This document shows, one piece after another, positions 11,390-24,099 of a DNA stretch of 64,000 nt. The stretch is from Agapanthus africanus (Eukaryota > Streptophyta > Magnoliopsida > Asparagales > Amaryllidaceae): the NCBI GenBank assembly GCA_030015575.1, contig CM057339.1, positions 770,490,809 to 770,554,808 on the forward strand, written 5' to 3'. Made by a program: the position numbers and the translations under genes. The notes beneath the pieces are model-generated. The model ran no database searches. It saw only the letters and a program-made list of their open reading frames with translations, and was not told the DNA's origin. Numbering within the stretch: the first letter of the stretch is position 1; every line of letters starts with the position of its first letter.

Positions 11390-13027
11390 TTACATGGCGC
11401 CTTCCCCTTGCTCATCAATGTCACTTTCCGATATTGATGGATAATCTTCTTCATATACGAAGGAACGAGATATCACGTCGGTCCTTCTGCCGAGTCTTCC
11501 TCTTTCTTGGAAGAATGAACTTGACTTGGGGGGGTTTCCCCTCATTGTCTGATTCGGGGTTGGACATGGATTTCACATCCCTCCCATTGTTTTTTTGTTC
11601 AAGCAGGATATTCCACTTGATTGTAGGATCCGTTTGTAGGTCTCTTGATATCCTTTCTGTTCTTTGAGAGGAAATGACCATCTCTCATAGACATTCTGCA
11701 GCCAGCGAGGAATATACCCCCTGTGTATATTTCGGAGGGGGGCGAGTACCCACGCCGTCACTATTTTGGCGATAGATTGTTTCAGAGCTGCTCATCTTGT
11801 TGAGCATTGGCGACAAACGCCACCTTGCATTTGCTTTTCATCCATCTTCCTCAGATGTGGAAGGATTTTGACCCATCTGATCCAATCGAGCCATTTTATC
11901 TATGAGCTCTTGAAAGGTCGTTGGCTTGAAGAGGGCCATATATCGGAACACCTTTGAATTTAAGTCAAGGGTGGCTATGAACATTCCCACGGCTGCAGCT
12001 TCGTCGATGCGTTGCTCGCATTTTGACCAGAGATTTCACCATCGGGTAATATATTGAACCCAGGTCTCATTCGGTTCAACCGTTTCATTGACCAACGCCG
12101 CTATAGTAGTGTGTTTATTCACACTAGCGAACCTCTGACAGAAGAGCATATCCATCTCGTCGAAGGCCTTTAAGGAATCATTTAGGAGTCCCGCGTACCA
12201 TTCGAAGGCGATGCCTGTCAGACTACTGACGAACTGTCGGGGAGCAATATGTCATTTCCTCCAGTGTTACCATAAATTGATTTAAAACGCGCGATGTGCT
12301 GGCGAGGATTCCCAGTTCCTTTGTACATGTGGAACATTGGAAGTGTGTACTCTGGCGGGTACTGTATTTGATCGTAGCACGCCGGATACGGTCGACCAAT
12401 ATTGATCGATCTATTTACAGTATCACTGGCGTAGTGAGCTTTGATTTGCTGAGCGATATATTCATCCAGTTTTGCTTTTGGAATCATTTCCTCTTCGGCC
12501 GTTGATGAGGCTTGCAGAGAATTTGCAATGTCACCCTTATCTTTGAGAGTGACTACAGGAGGTTCATCTGCCAGTGGTTCCGATTGAACTATCATTCCAG
12601 CCATATTCTGGATCAGAAGGGCCACTTGGGTCATTTTAGCGGACATCCCTACCGCTTCTTCAACTCTCTTTTTTAGAGCGCGCTTTAGGAAATCAATATC
12701 CGACTCCTTCCCTACTCTTTCTTCGGGTGCATCCTCGGGATTTTCTTTAGGCGATGGATTAGCGAGTGCTGCCACCTGAGCGAGCATCTTTTACAGCTTT
12801 TCACGTTGCAGTTGAACTTTTGTCAGGGACCGAGTTTGAGGTCGGTGACTAGTAGAAACTCGAACTTCGTTTTTGGAGTTTACCATATAGACTGTGTGAA
12901 CTAGCATGCCTCCAGGCTTGGGGCATCTGGAATCTTGACCCTTGGAGTTTGCCTCGGGCATTTGGATTTTATTTGGCATCCTTTTTTTGTGAGAAGCCGC
13001 TTTGGCTTTGGGAGTAACCGTTGTATC
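11390..13027 (-). pseudogene. Gag region of element E
   Basis: Clearly related to gag of C. Blocks in order on the minus strand: a basic N-terminal stretch, KPGGMLVHTVYM (C has KSGGMMVHTVYM), T-S-H-R-P-Q-T-R-S-L-T-K, a coiled-coil-like acidic block with D-F-L-K-R-A, then DEYIAQQIKAHYAS...GRPYPACYDQIQYP and MYKGTGNPRQHIARF (C has VYKGTGNPHQHVAQF). A distal block R-N-I-H-R-G-Y-I-P-R-W-L-Q and an acidic tail end the region near 11390. Several breaks; a fossil. Copia element A sits in its N-terminal part. Confidence 0.8.
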
Positions 13028-15217
13028 TGTTAGTTGTATGTATGCCCTTGAGGACATTATTGTACATATGATGTATATTATAATGGATGCTTGGACATAT
13101 ATAGGGAGAACTTTCTTGCTCCACATGATAGTATGCTATCTGGTTGCTCTTTATCTTAATATGTACACTTATTGTCTCTCTGTTGCATGTTGATAAAGCC
13201 CTTAGGATGTGTACTTGACTACCAGGATTATGATGCAGATCATACTAGTGGGGACAGGGTAGTCCGTAAATACATCCTTCAATTGTTCCTAGTCGTGGGA
13301 GTATCGAGACGGGACATCGATATTCCAGAGTAGACTAACATATACGTTTCTTGACCCATATGATGGGCGATGGGTGATCCCACATCCATTGGTGTTTGAC
13401 ATCAAAGATTGTGTACGGGTGCTCAGTGGAGACTGGGTACACTGAACAGGAATCGCCGAGAAGTCTTAGATGGTATTATACCTCACATCAGATAGCAGTT
13501 CTCTGGTGACACCGGTACATGTTAGTCTGTAGACCCGAGATCGTCATAAAGTCTTGTTAGATTTCCACTGTGCTTTTATTTCCACCTTACCACGTTCAAG
13601 AGAACGTGCAAAACGGTGGTTTTTTGGTACAGTCTCGAGTCATATGGAGGCAATGAGCGATAGGAGGGGATTCGACTCTCCCGGTATTGGGGGTTGATGT
13701 TGTGCTATGCTCGATTAGCCATAACAAGAAATCCCTGGCCAGGGTTGCTGAGATTTACTGGTAAGTGTTATCAGTAGTTTCTCGAACTGTTATGGGCCTT
13801 ACATCGGCATGACTTATCAAGCTATTGTGGTCTGACGTTTACCACCCCCAGGCTGGATATGTGACATATCAGACGAAGAGATCGGGCTGTACGGTAGTGT
13901 TACTTATTGGATTCGTAGGAGTATGAGTAGGCTTGCTTGTTGATCTTCTGATCGCTCAATACCCGGGTGGTCGTTACGTCTAGCAGTACCACTAACGGCT
14001 TGTGGGTGACTGATATGATCACCACCTACTGCCGGCGTATTGATGAGTTTTTAGAGTCCTACACAGAGGTTTTCTGGCTCAGGAGAAACGAAGTAGGAGC
14101 ACATATGTGATATGTACGGGGCCGAGATTAATACGTGTATGTGATACCGTATTCTATTCTCGCGATATGTAATATCAGTCGGTTATATGAGATATAGCCG
14201 GGTTATCGAATCAAGTGTTGATTCGATAAATTGATACATATGATATTAGTCGGTTATATGTGATATAACCGGATTATTAAATCAAGTGTTGATTTAATAA
14301 TTTAATGTACAATTATATATTTGATATATTAACTTACATTAACTAATATTAGTTCACTTAAGTATTTCTTTTTCTCACTTGTGTGCACTTAATATATATG
14401 TGATATATATTATTGTGTTATGCTAGTTGCTACATGCTACATGGGTGTATGAGACTCACACCATGCTTATGATACTGTGGAGTTTATTTATTTAAAGTAA
14501 ATCACTAATTAGTTGGAAATTAGTCACATGGTTTGAGCTTAGTGGAAGGTTGTAGAACCATTGACTTAGTCCACTAATTTTGTTTTACATTAGATATTTA
14601 TTAACCCAACCATTACCTTAAGCCATGGTTAAGTCTCTACATGAGTTAGTATGAGATATTATCTCACCCATGGTTGTTATTATCACATATGAGATTCATT
14701 ATACACTTGCTTCTTTCAATGGTTGCTTTTCTTCATCTCCTTCCTCAAGCTCTCTACATTTTTAGGAGGTGAAGAAAATTAGTGAGAAAAATATTTCTAT
14801 AGTGAGCAAAATTCCTACTTCATCAACCTAAACTAGATTAGCCATTTAGTTTAGGTTGTTTGCTTCACTAATTCCTAATTAATGAAGAGGTAGCTTGAGT
14901 TAGTATCTTCTCGACGTAGATCATCTTCGGCCTCGAAGACTTCAAGCAAGTTTGTTCATTTCACCTTGTGGAGCCTTACTAGAGTCTGGAAGATCACTAC
15001 TTGGAGCGAAGGGACTACTACACGGAGCTTTTGAAGTGAAGGACCAGTCTACAAAGGTTGTATTACTTGTTCACTTAGATGTAAAGATATTTACATTCTT
15101 GTTTCGTCTAATTCTCTAGTTAAGATTCTAGGTTAGAGTTCTTTAGCATACCAATTTTTTGAAAACGGCATGGTCGATGCCTCCCGAAACCCAGTGGCGA
15201 TGCTACGGAACCCAGCA
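13028..15217 (+). repeat. 5' LTR of element A (2190 bp)
   Basis: Starts TGTTAGTTG directly at the break in the gag of E and ends CCCAGCA one base before the primer-binding site. The stretch up to about 14960 aligns with 62055-64000. It contains several perfect dyads near 14200-14300. The preceding five bases are GTATC (13023-13027); the matching target duplication would be past the window. Confidence 0.85.
14203..14300 (+). repeat. Three perfect hairpins with GTG loops in the element A LTR
   Basis: Arms TTATCGAATCAA and TTGATTCGATAA (14203-14229), arms CGGTTATAT and ATATAACCG (14251-14271), arms TTATTAAATCAA and TTGATTTAATAA (14274-14300); each loop is GTG. A fourth, imperfect one (CGGTTATAT with ATATAGCCG) precedes at 14180. 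The sister LTR keeps comparable dyads near 63200-63320. Confidence 0.85.
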
Positions 15218-15218
15218 G

Positions 15219-15230
15219 TGGTATTAGAGC
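15219..15230 (+). promoter_or_regulatory. Primer-binding site of element A (initiator tRNA-Met type)
   Basis: TGGTATTAGAGC one base inside the left LTR; the common plant copia site is TGGTATCAGAGC. It is the expected start of minus-strand DNA synthesis and fixes the LTR end. Confidence 0.85.
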
Positions 15231-17960
15231 TAAGTTAGAGAATTAGACGCTATTTATAAAATTACGAAACCGAAACAACTTCAAAACAATCAAAACATAA
15301 CCCTAGTTTCTGTCGAATTTTTCAAAGCCTCTAAATTTTTTTTAAGTAACTGCAGAATGTTACATGTGATGTAACATGAACACCAAAGGAAAACGACCCC
15401 AAACCACTGGTTTTAAACCGGTGAAAAGCTCAATAATCCCGGCCTGGACGGTTTTATCTTCATAGTTTGGCCTCGTTTTCGTGTGGCGTTCCAGTCTCTG
15501 GGTTTTGGTGTTTCAGATGTTGCTTGTTTTTACTGAGATTGCATGTGATGTTATCTTTATGTAAAGGCAATTTGGAGTGCTTCGTAGTCGTAATTCTAAC
15601 ATCGTTTCGGGTATTTTAGACGACGTTAAAAAGTTTGAACGAATATCAATAACCCATTTTCTCCCTCGCTGGAAATTTTCCAAAAGTTGGATTTTTCCGA
15701 GTTTAAAATCTTCAGAAAATCATGCAGGTGTTTTCTATGGACCCTCTAGAAGAACGATATCCAAACTTGACTCTTTGACCGCGGAACCGCGGCCAAACCC
15801 TAGGGTTTGCGGCAGTTCCGCGGCGCCATGAGTGAGGCGTGGGTCGGCCCTTCTACGGTTGGTCCATAGGTGCTGTGGCATGTTTTGGGTATTTTTTAAA
15901 CTGTGCTCAAGTGTTGAGCTCTTTGGGAAATTTTGGGTGTTTGTTGATTCGATCGAAATGTTTAACATCATCTAGCTATCTGTGATTGTGATACAATATT
16001 TGGAATCTACAAAGATTAGTTTTATGAAAACTAGTTTGAATTTTATAAATCTAGCAATTTAGTCTCATGTGATCAAGTTGTCGGGAATCTTGTTGAATTG
16101 CCCGACTTATTATTGGAAAGTGTTTTCAATAACGAGACTAATATGCGGGGTTTATAATTTTTAGGCATGCGATGTCTATGGAATTCATATGGTTAGGCAT
16201 GAAATCCGAAGTATGTGATACATTGGGTTTATGATGTCTAAGCTAGTTGCGGATTCCAATTGTTGTAGTTTTTCACTTTCTTTTCTGTAACCGTAAGTTT
16301 AATATGTGGGGTATCGCCGGTTTCGTTGCTATATGTCAACGAAAATTGGGATACGCATATTTACTCACGTTGATGACATGTGATATTATGTGTTGCTGGG
16401 ATATGTTATATTGGATCGTCGTGTTTGAATAGCCGGGTTTTTTTTTATGTGAGATGAGAGTTTTTCATTTTCATTCATGTAAAAACTTATATGTAATATT
16501 CTTTTTATTGGGGCACTTCTAGGTTGAGGATGATGTCACCATTGATGTATATTATTTACTTTTCCGCATTAGGATACACCCAAGGTGGGGAGCACAAGTA
16601 ACCGGGTTCTAGAGTCCAGTGGGAGACCATCTCGAGGAGTCGAGACCGGGTCTCCTAACTCTAGAATTGGCTGATTTGCTTGCCGCTCTCGTAGGGGTCT
16701 AGCGATGTGGGTTTGGCTATTCATCACGACCGTGGAATCCATGCTTTTTACTGGTTTAATTTAAAACATGGACATCCTAGTATATCCAATATTTCATATG
16801 TTGACTTCTGCTGCTGATATCTGTGATGTGATCACTTTATATGTGTCAGACGAATGCTTTATTATTATATATATGATATATAATAAACGTTGCTTATGTT
16901 TTGCACCCGCGCTAGTCCCGCCCTGCTATGCCGTTAGTTAAGTAACCTAATGGTGCATAACGGGACACTGTGGCGAATGCGGATGGCATAAGCGTACGTT
17001 GTATTTTCGTTTCTTCTGTGATGCTTAGAAAGCATAATGATGGGACTTCATTAATGAGATTAATGAAAAAAAAAGAAACCTAAAGATGTTGTAGAATCAA
17101 ATTTTCAAAAAGGGTAGCTCTAGTTTTTGCTTTGCCTAGTGGTATTCTTTGTAGAATATCCAGCACCTTATTCGATAAGGAAAGTGCCGAGATCCCTTTA
17201 CCGGGAGTGACCTCTTTAGCGAAACTGGCAGTTGTTACAACCCACTCGGTTTTGTTTTTAATTGCTTCTCTAGTTCTTGTTTTGCATAGTGGTATTCATG
17301 AATATCCAGCACTTCATTCGATGAGGAAAGAGCCGAGACCCCTTCACCGGGAGTGACGTCTTTAGCGAAACTAGCAAAAGCCTAAAAAACATTCCTTTTC
17401 AAAATCACTCGATTCTACAACGATATCAAGTTCATTACGCAAAAGGTTTTCTTAAAAACCTGTCGCAGCCCTCCGTCATTTCAGATAAGAACTATTTAGT
17501 ATTCGTGCTGCGTTTATTGACCTCCGTCAAGGCGTAGTGTGCGGTAGCTGATTAGTGCTTATCTGCTAAAGCATGTGATGCGTTTGGATTAGGGTAGTCG
17601 TGCGGCCTTGTTGACCCCCGTCAAGGATCGTGCGGGTGGGTTTAATTCAATCATGAAATGTACGAGTTGAACTTGACTAGCAGCCTATGGTTTGTTGACC
17701 TCCGTCAAGGGCATAGGACGCTAGGGGTAAAATATTATCGGGAATTTCAAGTGTTGAAATTTGCAATGAGATTGCATACCTTCTATGAGATAGTTGGATT
17801 CCGATACCCACTGCGAGTAAGAGTTACTCTTGGGAGAGTTTTGCACATTACAATTAGTCGATCAAGTAGGTGTCTAGAAAGGTGTTAACGGGGTTGCGCC
17901 CATGGGAAAACGAGGTTTATTTTAATTAGGTCCGTGCGAAAGCACGGGGAACCTCTCTCA
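15231..17960 (+). other. Long non-coding leader of element A with conserved structures
   Basis: No gene. It contains a GC-rich hairpin at 15779-15823 (arms beginning GCGGAACCGC and ending GTTCCGCGG), a dyad block CCGTTAG...CTAATGG at 16931-16953 followed by GTGGCGAATGCGGATGGC, a duplicated unit with GTGGTATTC and CCGAGA(T/C)CC at about 17140 and 17290, and three copies of TTGACC(C/T)CCGTCAAGG (about 17515, 17610, 17697). Element D keeps the same order of parts in its leader (31100, 32112, 32320/32470, 32690-32880), so this layout belongs to the family. Confidence 0.7.
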
Positions 17961-18774
17961 AAGTACCGACACTAGCCTGGCCGAAAGATTGGCGAACTTG
18001 TAGGGTGTAATTAATCCCGGCTAGTCTTACCTTTTAGGGTTTGAAGGAAGATTTGATGAAAACAGTGGGAGCCATCCTGATTAGATAAGATAATAACCAA
18101 TCTAATCTTGCAAGAGCATACGCTGAGTGTTTTCTTCTCTCTCTCTCCTGGTAGCGACCGTAACATGCCTTAATCAAGATAATAATATGGACGTTTTGAC
18201 CGAACCTACTTATTATGCTGAGCTGGGGAACGTTGGTTCCGCTCTACCTTATAATTGTTATAAGTCCGAAAAAGAAATAGGGGAATATCCGGATTCCCAC
18301 GCCACCCAAAACGAAGAAAAAGCATGTTGATGCATCTTTTTCAGGTGTGTTTATTACCGAGAACCGTTTCTCAGTATACTCTACGTCCTGGGTATGAGAT
18401 ATCGGAACAAGATCCTACATATGTAAGATGTTACGTAGGCTAAAGAAAGGTAGACAACTGAGAAAAGGTGATCATTCTCTAGAGTAGGGAATGGTGCAAA
18501 TGTTGCAGCCAAAGCAGTTGGCGAAAATCACCCTGTATTACCAAGTGGTAAATACATTGATTCTGAACAAATGTTATTACATACCGAACCTGATATACAA
18601 CATTACATCAGTTTCTTTACTAAGTTAAAGAAAGATATAATTTTGTATTGCAGGATAATGTTGTGAACATTTTCCTGAATTAAGAGTTGATTGGATCAGG
18701 CACGTTATGTAATGGCATATAATCAAACAACAGTTCAAAGTTTATAGAACACACACAAGAGGAGTAGTTCAGAA
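17960..18774 (+). pseudogene. Decayed gag-protease remnants of element A
   Basis: Short readable pieces only. Near 18480-18560 a piece reads R-V-G-N-G-A-N-V-A-A-K-A-V-G, matching the conserved R-V-G-N-G-A-x-V-A-A-x-A-V-G block between protease and integrase of Angela/TAR-type copia polyproteins. The upstream part (18140-18330) aligns weakly with element D at 33170-33260. Heavily broken fossil. Confidence 0.6.
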
Positions 18775-19287
18775 ATGAACGAATCTTTTTTATGGCATTG
18801 TAGACTAGGTCATATCAATGCGACACGACTAGCTAAGTTACATGAGGATGGACATTTGAATCTGTTTAAATTTTCATCTTATGATACTTGCCAGTCTTGT
18901 CTCAAAGGTAAAATGACCAATATTCCATTTACTGGAAACGGAGAAAGAGTTACTGAACTCTTGGGACAGATACATGATGATGTATACAGTCCTATGTATA
19001 CAAATACCAGGGTTGGTTCTTTGTACTTCATTATATTCATTGACCATCTCTCAAGATTCGCACATATGTTCTTGTTGAAACACATGTCTGAAACTTTTAA
19101 AAAATTCAAGGAATATAAGCTTGAAGTTGAGAACCAGACGGGTAGAAGTATTAAAGTCCTTCGATGTGATCGGGGAGGAGAATACTTAAGCATAGAGTTC
19201 CTGGATTATTTAAAAGAGAATGGGATTCTCTCCCAGCTTACTCTTTCGTGTACACCATAATACAACGGTGTATCGGGGCGGAGGTAT
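18775..19287 (+). pseudogene. Integrase region (first part) of element A
   Basis: The copia pre-integrase zinc-finger and the start of the integrase core. The zinc-binding pattern is clear: L-W-H-C-R-L-G-H-I near the start, then C-Q-S-C-L-K-G-K. It is followed by a core with D-V-Y-S-P, FIDHLSRFAHMFLLKHMSE and R-C-D-R-G-G-E-Y, the first two acidic residues of the DDE triad. This is the best-kept part of A. Element B begins directly after the C-T-P...N-G-V block; the rest lies on the far side of B at 61782. Broken fossil. Confidence 0.85.
19283..19287. repeat. Target-site duplication of element B (GGTAT), left copy
   Basis: GGTAT sits directly before TGTCACG at 19288 and again at 61777-61781 directly after the other end of B. 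An exact 5-bp duplication as expected for Ty3/gypsy integration; it proves that B inserted into A as one event. Confidence 0.95.
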
Positions 19288-22200
19288 TGTCACGTCCCGC
19301 TTCCCAAAATACGGAAAACGAGGGATGACTAGGCCAGCCATGCTCCTACGGTCAAGGAATCATCCCGCCGTAGTCACACTTCGGCTTCTAGTATTACATG
19401 GTAATCAGTAAATAAAGCACAGTAGTAAAGGAATCACATCACTAATTTATTACATTAAAATTCGATTGTTCACAAATTATAGATAACAAGAACAATTACT
19501 AACCAAGTTCAATCTCACGATCACTTTTATGGAAAGCAGTAAATGAAGAAGGTACACCAAGCTATATCTCCGTGAACTCGAAGGGTAGATCCGTCTCCTG
19601 TACTGGTCCTTCCGCGGAATCTGAGCATGCATACTCAGGTCGTCAGAGTGACACAATAACAATATTATTAGGATAAGATGAAACATGTATATGAGGTAAT
19701 ACTAGTGTAAAAACAATGCAAGTAATCACTATGTCACTATATGATGCAGAATATGTTCTGTGTCCCTATCGGTCTCTAGGTCATGTTTGAAATCGCATAG
19801 TGGAAGGAGGATCATGTTTAACAGGAGTCTCGTACATACCCGAGACAACGGCCCACATGCTCGGGACATAACCCTGTCAGCCGGATCGCTAGATCCTACC
19901 TAATATATATATCACTTCTCGAATGATCATCCTCTAAAACACGGTCCCGCTAAATACGATTCTCTTTCCACTTCGATTTTCCCTTTTTCCCCAGATTTAC
20001 ACTATTTATGATCTTGATTTAGTCGTGTACAAGTATACCAATGGAACGGTTTTATCACTGTTCACTGTATCAATCACTGTCATGAATATTCACTTTCCAT
20101 TGGTGTACTCGTCACTCCTAAACCAATCATCTATCACGCACGATAATGCAATGTCCACTGATTCTAACACGCACTAACACTGAGTATATGGCAAAGTGTA
20201 TGATATATGTATGTATGCTATCAAAAGCTATGTATGTTATGAATCAACATGCATGTCATTAACTTACATAAATTGCATAAATTAATATGTTAAGAATTCA
20301 GCAAAATGATACAAGTAAGATAAATAGAACACTCAGTCATCAATTCATCAAAATTTGTTTCAGTTCAATCGGGATTCCGGTTTCCAAGATATAGCTGTTT
20401 CATTTTCAGTGCTCGCGGCTGGAAATTCAGTTTCAGAACTGAATGTCCGTTTTGCGACACGAATTGCACCCAGTTGGGTTCAGATTTTAGTGATACTACA
20501 GTTGAATAAAGTCTAGTGTTTTCGAGAGAGTATTCAACGCAATAGACGGATCCTCAATCGCATTTGTACGTTGATAGTTATACACAGTTTAACCTCAGTG
20601 TGTCATTTCTGAATCTGTTCTGGACAGTTATACGTTCTGCCCTTTTATTTACAGTTTAAAATAGCAAACGCCAATGAAACAAAATGGAACCACTTGTTTT
20701 GTTTAGCTAACAGAATTATATTTAATCTACTGCAGAGTTCCGTAACATACAACTTCAGGAAACACAGTGACACACATTTTGGTACAGTACACGATAAACA
20801 AAGTCGCTCTGGACTGCAGTCCAGAGTCGCACTCCGATCTAATTATCATCGCAGTTACATAACAGAAATCATTAGAATTTTATATAGGGTTAAAGTTCGT
20901 CGAGTCGGCTTCGATTTAAGCCCTCGAACGTATCATTCAAATATGTATATAATTTACGGTGATTTTATTAATTTTCAGATACGAGAAAATTTCTAGTTTA
21001 ATGACATATTTGGGGGTATCAATTTTTGTCACTAACAATCGTGTTTTCCAGCGAGATTCATACACGATATTTATCACCATATGGGCCAACAGAAAATGTC
21101 AGTTTCCGTCAAAATAAACAATTATTTTCATTGGAGACTAGCATCGAACGCATAGGTCACAATATATATCGGTAATCGGTAAGTTTATAAATTGTATGAT
21201 TTAGGTTTGTACCACAACTATATTAGCATGAAGCAAGTAAACACTTGCCTGGAAACATCTCGAGGTCGCACGGCAGCAGCGGCGTCACGAACGCGTGATG
21301 TACGCCGTGAAACGGATTCGCGCGAGCTTGGCTCGAGACGCGGAATTTGCGTCGGAGTTGTCCGGAGACTTCTTGTACTCGCTGGAAGGGTGAAGGAGGC
21401 TCTGTGGAACTCCTGAGTGGTGTTGGGGTTGACGACGGTCGACGGCGTCGCTCCGGCAATGGCCGCAGTGAAATGTTTGGAAAATGGGTTTTGGAATTTT
21501 GAAAGGAGAGAGAAGTGGGGCTCGGGTTCTGGATGTTTGGAGGGGGAGATGCTGAGTGTGTAGAGGTCGACGGATGCTTCAGGTCAGCGGGGCTCGCCGG
21601 CGTCGAGGGGCAAGGTGATGGTCGGCTCGGGTGTACTGGGTTTGGTGTACCGGGGATTTGTGTGCAGGGCTCGGGTGTACTGGATCGGGGGAGTCGTAGA
21701 GAGAGAAGGAAGTGAATGAGGGGTTGTCGTCGTCGTGGGGTCGAGCGAAGTGATGGGTGTTCGCCGGCGGTGGAGTGAGGGACACGGCGGCGTTGGGTGC
21801 TCGGTGAGTTTCGAGAGGAAGAGAGATGAGGGATTTTTGAAAAATGAGGGAGATGAGAGATAGATGAGGGCATGAGGAATGAATGAGGGTTGAGAGTCGT
21901 GGGTGAACGTTGCAGGAGCGGGGGCATGGGCGTGGGCACGAGGCCCGAGGCACAGCGGGGAAATAGGATCGTGCGCGGGAAAAGGGGGAGAGCCGTTGGA
22001 GGAGTAAAGAAGATGAACAGGAGTGGGTCACGGGCCGAAGAAATGGGCTTGGGATGAAAAAAATAATTCCTTATTAAAGTTTTTGGGCTGAGGGGAAAAA
22101 TGGGCCGGGAAAAATTTAGATTTCAGTTTAAATCTTCAAAAAATTTTAAACTATGGGCTGAAGAATGAAACGGGCTTGGGGATTTAAAAACTTATTTAAA

Positions 22201-22476
22201 TTTGTGGGCTGAGGGAATGAATAAAGTTTGGGTTTGGGGTTTCGTAAAAATATTTTATTTGTTTTTAAATTTTGGTTTGTGTTTGGTTTTTTCAAATTAG
22301 TTTTAAATCTTGGGTTTTAACCTTTAGGGTTTGGACTATGATTTCAAAGCATTGGAAAAAATAAGGTTTAAATATTAAGCTTATCAACCAATTCAAATAC
22401 GACAGGAAAAGGAAGGAAACCACTGGAATTCAGAGAATAGAATTTTTTTTTATTAAAATGGAAACGGGGATTTACA
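19288..22476 (-). repeat. 3' LTR of element B (3189 bp)
   Basis: Plus-strand start TGTCACGTCCCGC, end GGGGATTTACA. Nearly identical to 58605-61776. A TATA box on the minus strand lies near 20878-20886 (TATATAAA). A GC-rich, purine/pyrimidine-skewed part at 21250-21990 holds long frames on both strands, but they look like low-complexity Pro/Ser-rich shadows rather than a gene. Confidence 0.95.
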
Positions 22477-22492
22477 TTATACCCCCCTTAAC
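22477..22492 (-). promoter_or_regulatory. Polypurine tract of element B
   Basis: On the minus strand, TTAAGGGGGGTATAA lies directly before the 3' LTR, the expected place for the plus-strand primer. Supports the minus orientation of B. Confidence 0.85.
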
Positions 22493-22539
22493 AAAAATTT
22501 CATCCTCGAAATTTAACAAGGATACAAGGAGACAATGTA

Positions 22540-24051
22540 CTAAATAAAGAGATGTGGATAACGATCACGGATATCTTCCTCCCGCTCCCAGGTGGATTCT
22601 CCTGGAGAACGACCGCCCCAAGACACTCGGACTAAAGGAATGATCTTATTCTTCAGCACTTTCTCTCTGCGGTCGAGGATGGTAGTGGGTTGCTCCTCGT
22701 ACGATAAATCGGTACCCAAAACTAGCTCCGAATGGTCCAGGACATGGCTCTCATCCCGAACATAACGCCGCAACTGTGACACGTGGAAGGTATTGTACAC
22801 ACCAGCTAGCGATGGAGGCACGGCCAGTCGATAGGCCACCTCTCCCACTCGCTCTAGCACCTCAAAAGATCCGATAAAACGGGGACTAAGCTTTCCCCGA
22901 CCTTCGAACCTGAAAACCCCACGAGTAGGGAAATCTTCAAGAATACGTGATCTCCGACTTCGAATGCTAGTGCCCTTCTGCTGGTATCTGCCCAACTCTT
23001 CTGTCGATCCTGAGCCGTCTTGATACGATGTCTGATCATTTGGACCTTGTCGACTGTCTGAACAATGAGTTCGGGGTCCAGTAATCTTCGTTCTCCCACA
23101 TCATCCCAACATACTGGGGATCGACACTTCCGCCCGTAGTGCTTCAAAAGGAGCCATCTGAATACTAGCCTGATAACTATTGTTATAGGAGAACTCGACT
23201 AGATGCAGATGGTCCTCCCAGGAACCCTGAAAGTCCAACATACAGGCTCTCAACATATCCTCGAGCGTCTGAATCGTACGCTCGGACTGCCCATCCGTCT
23301 GCGGGTGATAGGCTGTGCTGAATTTAAGGCGGGTACCCAAGCTCTCCTGTAAGCTCTTCCAAAAGTGCGACAAGAATCTGGTGTCCCGGTCTGACACAAT
23401 GCTGACTGGAACACCGTGAAGTCGTACAATCTCTTGCATATATCTTTCTACCAGTGATTCTGTCGACTGTGCCACTCGGAAAGGTAGGAAGTGTGCAGCT
23501 TTTGTGAGGCGATCGACGATAACCCAAATGGCGTTATTGCCCCTAGGGCTCCGTGGTAAGGCCGTCACAAAATCCATGGTAATGTGCTCCCACTTCCATT
23601 CTGGTATCGGCAGTGGTTGCAACAATCCTGCTGTCCTTTGATGTTCCGCCTTCACCTGCTGCATACCAAGCACCTGGATACGAACCTCGCAATTTCCCGC
23701 TTCATCCCGTTCCACCAAAAGTGCTGCTTTAGGTCCCGATACATTTTTGTACTTCCTGGATGCACAGAATAAGCTGAACTGTGTGCTTCAGCCAAAACTT
23801 CTTCTCGAACACCTCCCTTAGGTACGCAGAGTCTGCTACCGAATCTCAGAGAGCCATCTTCATGTATAATCAAATCCGTTCTCAGTCCAGCTTCCACTTG
23901 TTCTCTGAACTTTTGCAATCGGGGATCATCCGCTTGTGCAATCTTGATGCGATCCACCAGAGAAGATTGCACCTGTAGCTTCCAAAGTTGACTGAGTGCG
24001 TTCGGCATAACGACTTCAAGTTCAAGTCTCCGGAAGTCCTCAATAATGCTC
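22540..24051 (-). pseudogene. Integrase and chromodomain region of element B
   Basis: Blocks on the minus strand in order: a pre-integrase region with H-P-G-S-T-K-M-Y and the HHCC ending C-L-V-C-S-R near 23655; the core with [27 protein letters not shown] and the [19 protein letters not shown] block near 23260-23310; a GPY/F-like part (K-L-S-P-R-F-I-G-S-F-E-V); and a C-terminal chromodomain near 22545-22720 (L-S-Y-E-E-Q-P, then V-R-V-S-W and E-S-T-W-E-R-E). The chromodomain assigns B to the chromoviruses. It is well kept with a few breaks. C inserted immediately upstream. Confidence 0.92.
24047..24051. repeat. Target-site duplication of element C (TGCTC / TGTTC), left copy
   Basis: TGCTC precedes the LTR of C at 24052 and TGTTC follows its other LTR at 55570-55574. 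One of five bases differs, which fits a duplication aged by a C-to-T change. Together with the coding sequence of B on both sides it marks C as an insertion into B. Confidence 0.8.
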
Positions 24052-24099
24052 TGTTTCCTGATTTAAAATCAGGAAAGCTTCTGGGAAAAGCTTCAAAAA

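Larger units (their letters stand above)
4284..13027 (-). mobile_element. Element E: Tat/Retand-like Ty3/gypsy, minus strand, right part outside window
   Basis: Read on the minus strand, from 13027 down: a gag region like that of C, a 3' region full of repeats, and a 3' LTR. The LTR has the same block order as the LTR of C: CACGTG dyads, AATTAAATT dyads, AGTGCT dyads, GGAC tandem repeats, and a conserved terminal part. The terminus TGTTCACCGCCG (plus strand, 4284) matches TGTTCCCCTCCG of C. No protease, RT, RNase H or integrase of E was seen in the window, so E may be a gag-only relative. Many breaks; clearly older than C. Its 5' LTR must lie beyond 64000, past copia element A. Confidence 0.8.

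Noticed and set aside
21223-21939. Pro/Ser-rich open frame of 238 residues in the B LTR, with a 246-residue counterpart at 60538-61278
   Set aside because: It lies in GC-skewed low-complexity LTR sequence with long frames on both strands. Presence in both LTRs only reflects their recent common origin.
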